6,060 bases of DNA. Origin: an uncultured Treponema sp. Its GTDB lineage: Bacteria; Spirochaetota; Spirochaetia; Treponematales; Treponemataceae. The position numbers were made by a program, and so were the translations under genes. Below, piece by piece: positions 1 to 6,060 of the stretch. The stretch spans positions 1 to 6,060 of the forward strand of contig CAJPPE010000110.1 of assembly GCA_905372345.1 (NCBI GenBank), in the 5' to 3' direction. Numbering within the stretch: position 1 is the first letter of the stretch; each line of letters begins with the position of its first letter. Under the pieces are notes generated by a model that was given only the letters and a program-made list of their open reading frames with translations, did not search any database and was not told where the DNA came from.

Positions 1-47
1 TACATTACCTCATGGATTTAGCTAAAAATATCATATAATACGTACTC

Positions 48-74
48 TTGACACTATAAGCCCTATCGTATAAT
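48..74 (+). promoter_or_regulatory. Sigma70-type promoter for gpmA operon
   Basis: A perfect -35 hexamer TTGACA (48-53) and a perfect -10 hexamer TATAAT (69-74) are visible, separated by 15 bases. That is shorter than the usual 17. A 17-base spacing is met by reading the overlapping TAATAT at 71-76 as the -10. Transcription would begin near position 81, giving a leader of only about 17 bases before the gpmA start. A second TATAAT lies at 34-39 without a convincing -35 in front of it. A small inverted repeat, ATTAA-CC-TTAAT, covers 75-86 around the expected start point, but it is too short to call an operator. I see nothing else in bases 1-47. No terminator follows either of the first two genes, so this is probably the promoter for all three. 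Confidence 0.75.
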
Positions 75-87
75 ATTAACCTTAATT

Positions 88-93
88 GGAGGA
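88..93 (+). promoter_or_regulatory. Shine-Dalgarno site that fixes the gpmA start
   Basis: GGAGGA lies 4 bases upstream of the ATG at 98 (5 bases if counted from the GGAGG core), an ideal ribosome binding site for that codon. An in-frame TTG at 86 could formally extend the protein by four residues, but that TTG abuts and partly overlaps this site and has no Shine-Dalgarno sequence of its own. The ATG at 98 is therefore the real start. Confidence 0.85.
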
Positions 94-97
94 CTAT

Positions 98-841
98 ATG
101 AAATTGGTTTTGGTCAGGCATGGTGAAAGTGAATGGAATAAGCTTAATTTGTTTACCGGATGGACGGATGTCGATTTAAGCGAAAAAGGTGTAGAAGAAG
201 CAAAAGAGGGCGGAACCTACTTAAAAAAAGAAGGTTTTGACTTCGATATTTGCTATACTTCCTACCTAAAACGGGCAATTCATACCCTCAATTATATTTT
301 AAACGAGTTGGATAGGGAATGGCTTCCCGTTATAAAAACTTGGAAGCTGAACGAAAGGCATTACGGGGGCTTGCAGGGCCTAAACAAGGCGGAAACGGCC
401 GAAAAATACGGAGAAGATCAGGTAAAAATTTGGCGCCGTTCCTTTGATATTGCTCCTCCCGTTTTGGAAGAAGGAGATAAGCGCTGTCCCTATTTGCAGG
501 AACAATACAGGGGTATTGAAAAATCAGAGCTTCCCTTAACCGAAAGTTTAAAAGATACCATAGCCAGAGCCGTTCCTTTTTTTGAAAAGACTATAAAACC
601 TCAAATGCTCGAAGGAAAAAGGATTCTTATCACGGCCCACGGTAATTCCCTCAGGGCCTTGGTTAAATATTTTGAAAATTTAAGCGATGAAGAAATAATC
701 TCGGTAAATATTCCGACAGGCGTTCCCTTGATTTACGAATTCGATAAGAATTTTAAGGTTCTTAGTAAACGCTACCTTGGAGATCAAGAAAAAATCAATG
801 CAAAAATAAATGCAGTTGCAAATCAAGGAAAAAAGAAATAA
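98..841 (+). CDS. gpmA: 2,3-bisphosphoglycerate-dependent phosphoglycerate mutase
   Basis: This cytoplasmic glycolytic enzyme interconverts 3-phosphoglycerate and 2-phosphoglycerate through a phosphohistidine primed by 2,3-bisphosphoglycerate. The protein is 247 residues, the normal length for bacterial dPGM. The histidine-phosphatase signature RHGESEWN is at residues 7-14, with His8 the phosphorylated histidine. The substrate-loop segment [13 protein letters not shown] follows at 19-31. Arg59 is in LKRA, the acid/base Glu86 is in the block [12 protein letters not shown] (86-97), Arg113-Arg114 are in WRRSFD, and the second catalytic histidine is His181 in the HGNS motif (181-184). All key residues are present. 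The tail is lysine-rich. The start is the ATG preceded by GGAGGA, not the TTG at 86. It is the first gene of a probable three-gene operon, with 14 bases to the next gene. The metal-dependent gpmI/iPGM family is excluded by the RHG motif and the length. Confidence 0.97.
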   Translation: MKLVLVRHGESEWNKLNLFTGWTDVDLSEKGVEEAKEGGTYLKKEGFDFDICYTSYLKRAIHTLNYILNELDREWLPVIKTWKLNERHYGGLQGLNKAETAEKYGEDQVKIWRRSFDIAPPVLEEGDKRCPYLQEQYRGIEKSELPLTESLKDTIARAVPFFEKTIKPQMLEGKRILITAHGNSLRALVKYFENLSDEEIISVNIPTGVPLIYEFDKNFKVLSKRYLGDQEKINAKINAVANQGKKK

Positions 842-855
842 GGTAATAGCATAAA

Positions 856-2337
856 ATGAAGCGAATTTTAGTAGGATGCATAAATCATGAGTCGAACAGC
901 TTTAATCCTATTATTACGGGAATTGAAGACTTTGTTATTTTTAGAGGAGAAGAAGTTTTAACGAAGGGCTTAAAGCCCTATTATTCTTCTACGGGAATTA
1001 TTGAAACCATTCAAAAATGGGGCTGGGAGCCGGTACCTGCCGTAGTTGCAAGGGCTGTACCGAACGGCTTGGTTGATTATAATCTATACACCGAACTTAA
1101 AAAAGATTTTTTAGCTTATATAGATAAGGCTCTTTTAGTTGCTCCGATTGACGGCATCTGTCTAGGTCTTCACGGTTCCTTAAAGGTTCAAAACATAGGG
1201 CCTGCAGAAGGCGACCTTTTAAAGGCTATCCGTGAAAAGCTTCCCCATATTCCTTTAACGACAGCTCTCGACATGCATGCTACGGTAACTGACGAGATGA
1301 TTAGGTATTGTGACGGCATTGTAGGCTATAAAACCGCCCCCCATATTGACTGTTACGAAACGGGAGTTCATGCAGCGGAGCTTTTAAAAAAAGCTTTGGA
1401 GTCTTCAAATAAACTTTGTATAGGAAGGGTAAAAATCCCAATGCTGGTAGCAGGCGAAAAAAGCGAAACCGCTGCAGAGCCTATGAAAAGCTTAATCGCT
1501 TCCTGCGTTGAGGCCGAAAAGGAAAAAGACTTACTTGCAGCCTCCGTTCTTTTGGGCTTCCCATGGGCAGACAGCAAGGATAACGGCGTAACCATAGTAA
1601 CGACGGCCTTAAACGATCAAGGCATTGCAGATAGGGCTGCCTTAAAAATAGCTAAGGAATTTTGGGCCGAACGTCATAATTTTAAATTTAAGGTAGAGCA
1701 TTATGATTCCTTTACTTCAATAAAAACCGCTATAGAATCTGTAATGCAAAATAAAGAAGGCCCTGTTTTTGTCTCGGATTCGGGGGATAATCCTACAGCC
1801 GGTTCTACCGGAGATTCTACAGAGTGCTTCGAAGCTCTTTTAAAACAAAAAGAAGCTTTAAAAGCTCTTCCCACCAAGGTGCTCTATTCGGGATTTTTCG
1901 ATAAGGCTGCCGTTGAAAAATGCTTTGAGGCAGGGGAGGGTGCTTCCCTAGAAATAACTATAGGCGGAACATGGGATAAAATTAACGGCAAAAAGATTCC
2001 TTGCTCCGTGAAAGTCTTAAAACTTGTAGAAAACTACGGCGTTTATAATTCCCGTTTAGCCCTTGTCGAAATGGAAGACATAAGAATAGTTTTAACCTCA
2101 AATCACATAGGCTTCGGGGATGAAGAGCTTTTGCCTGCCCTAGATGTAAAAGCAGAGGATTATTGTATAGTTATCGTAAAGCTGGGCTATTTGGAGCCAT
2201 GTTTTCAAAAAATAGCAAAGAGGGCAATATTGGCGGAATCTAAGGGCTGTTCAAATGAGGTTTTGGAAACTTTAGACTATCCTCAAACTCCGCGCCCCAT
2301 ATATCCATTGGATAAGGATATGGATATAAAATTATAA
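856..2337 (+). CDS. M81 family metallopeptidase (MlrC-like)
   Basis: This 493-residue protein belongs to the MlrC/DUF1485 family, named after microcystinase C, a zinc enzyme that cleaves linearised microcystin. Most members come from bacteria with no microcystin link, and their natural substrate is unknown, probably a small or modified peptide. The N-terminal M81 domain covers roughly residues 1-295. Likely metal-site and catalytic motifs are NHESNSF (10-16), LGLHGS (103-108), LDMHA (138-142) and PHIDCYETG (162-170). The candidate ligands His106, Asp139, His141, His163 and Asp165 are inferred from conservation. The C-terminal MlrC_C domain follows at about 300-485, with [14 protein letters not shown] (307-320) and the family ending RPIYPLD (480-486). 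There is no signal peptide, so it is cytoplasmic. The start is secure: an in-frame TAG lies at 847-849 and the first conserved motif begins at residue 10. The ribosome site is weak (AAGG, about 12 bases upstream, overlapping the gpmA stop), so translation may be partly coupled to gpmA. Confidence 0.92.
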   Translation: MKRILVGCINHESNSFNPIITGIEDFVIFRGEEVLTKGLKPYYSSTGIIETIQKWGWEPVPAVVARAVPNGLVDYNLYTELKKDFLAYIDKALLVAPIDGICLGLHGSLKVQNIGPAEGDLLKAIREKLPHIPLTTALDMHATVTDEMIRYCDGIVGYKTAPHIDCYETGVHAAELLKKALESSNKLCIGRVKIPMLVAGEKSETAAEPMKSLIASCVEAEKEKDLLAASVLLGFPWADSKDNGVTIVTTALNDQGIADRAALKIAKEFWAERHNFKFKVEHYDSFTSIKTAIESVMQNKEGPVFVSDSGDNPTAGSTGDSTECFEALLKQKEALKALPTKVLYSGFFDKAAVEKCFEAGEGASLEITIGGTWDKINGKKIPCSVKVLKLVENYGVYNSRLALVEMEDIRIVLTSNHIGFGDEELLPALDVKAEDYCIVIVKLGYLEPCFQKIAKRAILAESKGCSNEVLETLDYPQTPRPIYPLDKDMDIKL

Positions 2338-2356
2338 TTTAAAATCGGTTGGTGTT

Positions 2357-5300
2357 ATGAATAGAGAGAGTGTGCTGCGATTCGGAATAGATGTCGGCTC
2401 GACTACAGTAAAGGTAGTTGTTTTGGAAACTGACGGGACAGTTTTGTTCAGTAAATATCAAAGACATAGGGCCGATATAAGGACGACTATTATATCCGTG
2501 TGCGAGCTTGCTATTGAAGCCGTCGAAAAAAAATACGGCGAAGATGTTGAGCTATCCCTCATCGTAACAGGTTCGGGAGGCCTTGCCGTATCGCACTGGC
2601 TTAAAATTCCGTTTATTCAAGAAGTCGTAGCATCTACTGCGGCTGTCCGTAAGATAATTCCTCAAACCGATGTTATTATAGAATTAGGCGGCGAAGATGC
2701 AAAGATTACCTATTTTGAGCACGCCAATATCGAACAAAGAATGAACGGAACCTGTGCAGGCGGTACGGGTTCCTTTATAGACCAGATGGCAGCCCTCTTG
2801 GAAACCGATGCTCTTGGTTTAAACGAGCTTGCAAAAAACGCTCAAACCATCTACCCGATAGCTGCCCGCTGCGGAGTCTTTGCCAAAACCGATGTTCAGC
2901 CCCTTATAAACGAGGGTGCAAAAAGAGAGGATATAGCAGCGAGTATCTTTCAAGCTGTTGTAAGTCAGACTATTTCGGGTCTTGCCTGCGGTAAACCCAT
3001 CCGCGGAAAAGTGGCTTTTTTAGGAGGCCCCTTACACTTTTTAGATCAGCTAAGGCATAGGTTTATCGAAACCTTAAAACTTAAAGATGACGAAATTATC
3101 ACGCCTGAAAATTCCGAGCTCTTTGTAGCCATGGGGGCTGCCCTAAGTGCTGCAGGGGCGGGTAATCTGCCTAAGGCTTCAAGTTCTCCCTTTCAGCCGG
3201 CGCTTCCATTGGATCTAAAAAAAGCTCAATTTAAAACCTCCTTAAAAAAAGAAGAAAACAAAGCGCCTCTTATTTTTGAAGAAGAGCCTGCAGCTAAACC
3301 TCATTTTATAAAACTTTCTCAATTTAAAAAAGATATTTATAAGATAGCATCTTCCGAGATGACTGAGGTTCAACGCCTTCCTCCTCTTTTTAAAAATGAA
3401 GAAGAACTTGAAAGTTTTAGAATAAGACACGCAAAAGAGACGGCTCCCTCAGTCGATATTTCTACTGCTTCGGGTCCTGTTTTTTTAGGACTTGATGCAG
3501 GCTCAACTACAACCAAGGCCGTTTTAATAGATGGGGACGGAAAAATTCTATGGCGTTTTTATGATGTAAATGCAGGAAACCCTGTCGAGCTTGCAGTAAG
3601 GGTTTTAAAAGACCTCTATAAGATACTTCCTCCAAAGGCATTTATAGCCCGATCGGTTTCTACCGGATATGGAGAAAGCCTTTTTCAGGCCGCTTTGGGT
3701 GTGGATGCCGGAGAAGTTGAAACAATAGCACACTACCGTGCCGCCGAATTCTTTTTGCCCGGAGTGGATTTCCTTTTGGATATAGGCGGACAGGATATGA
3801 AATGTCTCCGCATGAAAAACGGAGCGATAAGTTCTATTCAGTTAAATGAGGCATGCTCCTCCGGCTGCGGAAGCTTTTTGGACAATTTTGCCCGCTCCCT
3901 CGGAATGAGCATAAACGAATTTGCAAATAAAGCCCTTCTTGCCGAAAAACCCGTAGACCTAGGTACAAGGTGTACGGTCTTTATGAATAGCCGTGTTAAG
4001 CAGGCTCAAAAAGAAGGCGCCTCCGTAGGTGATATTTCTTCGGGCCTTTCTTATTCCGTTATAAAGAATGCCCTCTTTAAGGTTATTAAATTGCGCGATG
4101 CATCCGAGGTAGGAAGCAAGGTAATAGTGCAGGGCGGAACATTTAATAATGATGCGGTTTTGCGTGCCTTTGAACTTGTTTCGGGAAGGCAGGCTGTCCG
4201 CCCCGATGTTGCAGGGCTTATGGGGGCTTACGGAGCCGCCTTAATTGCAAAAGACCAATGGCATGACCTTCAAGAAGAAAATCTTTCCGAAGGAAAAATA
4301 AGATCAAATATTGCCGATATGGAAGGCTTGGAAAATTTTAAGGTAAAGCTTGACTTATTGCGCTGTCCCAAATGCCCCAATAACTGTCTTTTGACGGTAA
4401 ATACCTTTGACATATCAGGAGTAAAACGCCGCTTTATCACAGGTAATAGGTGTGAAAGGGGGGCTGAGCTTGATAAAGACAGCGGACTTGAAGAATGTTC
4501 ATCCCAAGTTTCCGCTAAGGATCACGAAACGGTAAACAAAAAAGATATACCCAACCTCTTTGACTGGAAGTATAAGAGGCTTTTTAAATATAAGCCCATT
4601 CCTAAAAATGATGCACCTAGAGGCGAGATTGGAATTCCAAGGGTTTTAAACATGTACGAAAACTATCCGTTCTGGTTTACCTTTTTTACGGAACTTGGTT
4701 TTTCGGTTAGAATTTCTCCTCGCTCTACACGGGGAACTTATGAGATGGGACTTGAGTCCATTCCTTCCGAATCGGTTTGTTATCCTGCAAAGATTGCCCA
4801 CGGACATATTGAAGCCCTCTTAAGATTAGGAGTAAAAAATATTTTCTACCCCTGTATTCCATACGAAAAAAAAGAGGATGAGGGAGCCGGAAATCATTAT
4901 AACTGTCCCATTGTTACAAGCTATCCCGAAGTTTTAAAAAACAATATTGATGTTCTCAGGCAGGATGCGAATATAATTTATCTAAATCCCTTTTTGCCAT
5001 ATTACGATAAACACCGTTTAATAGACCGTCTTTATGAAGAATTGGGTACAAAGTTTTCGATAAGTTTGGAAGAGATACGAAATGCCGTTAATGCTGCTTG
5101 GACTGAAGAAAATAATTTTAAAAAAGAAACGGAAGAAAAGGGCGAAGAAGTCTTGCGTTTAATGAAGGAAAAAAATCTAAAAGGCATTGTGCTTGCAGGC
5201 CGCCCCTATCATATTGACCCTGAAATTAACCACGGTATTCCTGAGATGTTAAACGGCCTAGGCCTTGCGGTTTTGACGGAAGATTCTGTGGCGCACTTGG

Positions 5301-6060
5301 GAAAAATAGAACGCCCCTTGCGTGTTGTAGATCAGTGGACCTATCACAATCGCTTATACAGGGCGGGAAATTTTACTTCAACTCAAGATGATTTGGAATT
5401 TATACAGCTTACCAGTTTCGGCTGCGGCTTGGATGCGGTAACAGCCGATCAAGTGCAGGAGATAATAGAATCTAAGGGAAAAATGTACACCCTTATAAAA
5501 ATAGATGAGGGCTCTAATCTGGGTGCAGTAAGGATAAGGGTAAGAAGCCTCTTGGCTGCCGTAAAGGAAAGAAAAAGAAGTAAGCTTATTTTAAGTAAAA
5601 AATCGGCAGCCTATGACAGGATAGTTTTTTCAAAAGAGATGGAAAAACGGTACACCATTCTGGCACCTCAAATGTCTCCCATTCATTTTGACCTTATAGG
5701 GGCCGCTATTTCTCATTCCGGTTATAACCTTGAGATCCTTACCGATATAGATCAGACTGCCGTTGAATACGGCTTAAAATATATAAATAATGATGCTTGC
5801 TATCCTGCAATCATAGTTGCAGGTCAAATGATAGCTGCTTTAAAATCCGGCCGTTATGATTTACGCACCACAGCTTTGGCTATTACCCAGACTGGAGGAG
5901 GCTGCCGGGCCACAAACTACATAGGATTTATAAGGCGTGCCCTCATAGATGCAGGCTTGGGCTTTGTTCCGGTAATAGGTATCAGTGCCCAGTCCATCGA
6001 AAAAAACCCCGGCTTTAAATTAAAGCTTCCTGTTTTACACAGGGTGGCTCAGGCAATGTG
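2357..6060 (+). CDS. Acyl-CoA dehydratase activase-related fusion protein (3' end beyond window)
   Basis: The frame stays open from ATG 2357 to the edge: 1234 full codons and no stop. From memory, family members run to about 1400 residues or more, so the 3' end is missing. Domains in order: (1) activase domain, about 8-270, with phosphate motif DVGSTT (12-17), TGSGG (71-75), ELGGEDAK (109-116), Cys133 in CAGGTGSF and Cys172 in ARCGVF; (2) Lys/Glu-rich linker, about 275-370; (3) second activase domain, about 375-640, with DAGSTTTK (380-387), STGYGE (435-440), DIGGQDMK (475-482), Cys500 in [11 protein letters not shown] and Cys539 in GTRCTVF; (4) DUF2229-like module from about 660, with Cys670, 673, 677 and 699, then Cys808, 833 and 850 and [14 protein letters not shown] (947-960); (5) dehydratase-like C-terminal module from about 1090, with Cys1148 in NDACYPA and Cys1183 in GGGCRATNY. 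In characterised relatives, a [4Fe-4S] activase hydrolyses ATP to inject an electron into a dehydratase or reductase. The reaction of this fused form is unknown to me. It is soluble and cytoplasmic, with no membrane segments. It lies 19 bases after the M81 gene, with only a weak ribosome site (GGTTGG/GGTG). Confidence 0.92.
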   Translation, partial: MNRESVLRFGIDVGSTTVKVVVLETDGTVLFSKYQRHRADIRTTIISVCELAIEAVEKKYGEDVELSLIVTGSGGLAVSHWLKIPFIQEVVASTAAVRKIIPQTDVIIELGGEDAKITYFEHANIEQRMNGTCAGGTGSFIDQMAALLETDALGLNELAKNAQTIYPIAARCGVFAKTDVQPLINEGAKREDIAASIFQAVVSQTISGLACGKPIRGKVAFLGGPLHFLDQLRHRFIETLKLKDDEIITPENSELFVAMGAALSAAGAGNLPKASSSPFQPALPLDLKKAQFKTSLKKEENKAPLIFEEEPAAKPHFIKLSQFKKDIYKIASSEMTEVQRLPPLFKNEEELESFRIRHAKETAPSVDISTASGPVFLGLDAGSTTTKAVLIDGDGKILWRFYDVNAGNPVELAVRVLKDLYKILPPKAFIARSVSTGYGESLFQAALGVDAGEVETIAHYRAAEFFLPGVDFLLDIGGQDMKCLRMKNGAISSIQLNEACSSGCGSFLDNFARSLGMSINEFANKALLAEKPVDLGTRCTVFMNSRVKQAQKEGASVGDISSGLSYSVIKNALFKVIKLRDASEVGSKVIVQGGTFNNDAVLRAFELVSGRQAVRPDVAGLMGAYGAALIAKDQWHDLQEENLSEGKIRSNIADMEGLENFKVKLDLLRCPKCPNNCLLTVNTFDISGVKRRFITGNRCERGAELDKDSGLEECSSQVSAKDHETVNKKDIPNLFDWKYKRLFKYKPIPKNDAPRGEIGIPRVLNMYENYPFWFTFFTELGFSVRISPRSTRGTYEMGLESIPSESVCYPAKIAHGHIEALLRLGVKNIFYPCIPYEKKEDEGAGNHYNCPIVTSYPEVLKNNIDVLRQDANIIYLNPFLPYYDKHRLIDRLYEELGTKFSISLEEIRNAVNAAWTEENNFKKETEEKGEEVLRLMKEKNLKGIVLAGRPYHIDPEINHGIPEMLNGLGLAVLTEDSVAHLGKIERPLRVVDQWTYHNRLYRAGNFTSTQDDLEFIQLTSFGCGLDAVTADQVQEIIESKGKMYTLIKIDEGSNLGAVRIRVRSLLAAVKERKRSKLILSKKSAAYDRIVFSKEMEKRYTILAPQMSPIHFDLIGAAISHSGYNLEILTDIDQTAVEYGLKYINNDACYPAIIVAGQMIAALKSGRYDLRTTALAITQTGGGCRATNYIGFIRRALIDAGLGFVPVIGISAQSIEKNPGFKLKLPVLHRVAQAM

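Noticed and set aside
965..979. Perfect 15-base palindrome AGGGCTT-A-AAGCCCT, a possible hairpin
   Set aside because: It sits inside the M81 coding region, encoding KGLKP, with no T-run after it. The arms can form only a short stem, so it is neither a terminator nor a convincing regulatory element.
1368..1595. 75-codon open frame on the minus strand inside the M81 gene
   Set aside because: It lies wholly antisense to a well-conserved coding region. Its product (Ser/Ala/Phe-rich) has no recognisable domain, so it is a shadow frame.
2338..2356. Possible terminator or promoter between the M81 gene and the giant gene
   Set aside because: Only 19 A/T-rich bases are available. There is no inverted repeat and no -10/-35 pair, so read-through is more likely.
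3242..3430. 62-codon minus-strand frame rich in Phe, Lys and Arg
   Set aside because: It is the antisense of the A-rich charged linker of the giant activase protein. The Phe/Lys bias is explained by the complement of GAA/AAA codons.
3479..4276. Recent duplication of the activase segment at DNA level
   Set aside because: The two domains share short motifs only (for example around the GSTT loop) and differ widely elsewhere. The duplication is ancient and there is no direct DNA repeat.
2357..6060. Possible frameshift or several separate genes, because activase and dehydratase modules are usually separate proteins
   Set aside because: I translated the frame codon by codon from 2357 to the edge and found no stop. 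Family motifs continue in the same frame through all modules, so it is a genuine fusion.

Overview
The window looks like a chromosomal segment of an anaerobic, moderately low-GC bacterium. I lean towards an oral Treponema of the T. denticola type. The reasons are a 247-residue cofactor-dependent phosphoglycerate mutase of the spirochaete kind, A/T-rich codon choice with many AAA, ATA and TTT codons, and a very large CoA-dehydratase-activase-like protein of a sort found in amino-acid-fermenting anaerobes. The species assignment is inference from protein character, not a database match.

Layout: all coding sequence is on the + strand and tightly packed. Bases 1-97 hold a strong sigma70-type promoter and a good ribosome binding site. 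Then come gpmA (98-841, glycolysis), an M81/MlrC-family metallopeptidase (856-2337), and a giant open frame starting at 2357 that is still open at the right edge (6060, more than 1234 codons). The gaps between genes are 14 and 19 bases and contain no terminator, so the three genes are probably co-transcribed from the promoter in front of gpmA.

The third gene is the most interesting. It carries two tandem ASKHA-type activase domains of the 2-hydroxyglutaryl-CoA dehydratase activator/BadF-BcrA family. A Cys-rich DUF2229-like module follows, and then a C-terminal module resembling the 2-hydroxyacyl-CoA dehydratase/benzoyl-CoA reductase component. ATP-driven electron donor and cluster-bearing acceptor therefore appear to be fused in one chain. 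The architecture is known from databases as 'acyl-CoA dehydratase activase-related protein', but as far as I know its reaction has not been established.

How the genes work together is not obvious. Glycolysis (gpmA), possible peptide hydrolysis (M81) and a low-potential ATP-dependent reductase-like protein would suit a peptide- and sugar-fermenting anaerobe, but no shared pathway can be read from the sequence. I see no RNA genes, mobile elements, CRISPR arrays or long repeats. Apart from the unassigned function of the giant protein, the region looks like ordinary core genome.
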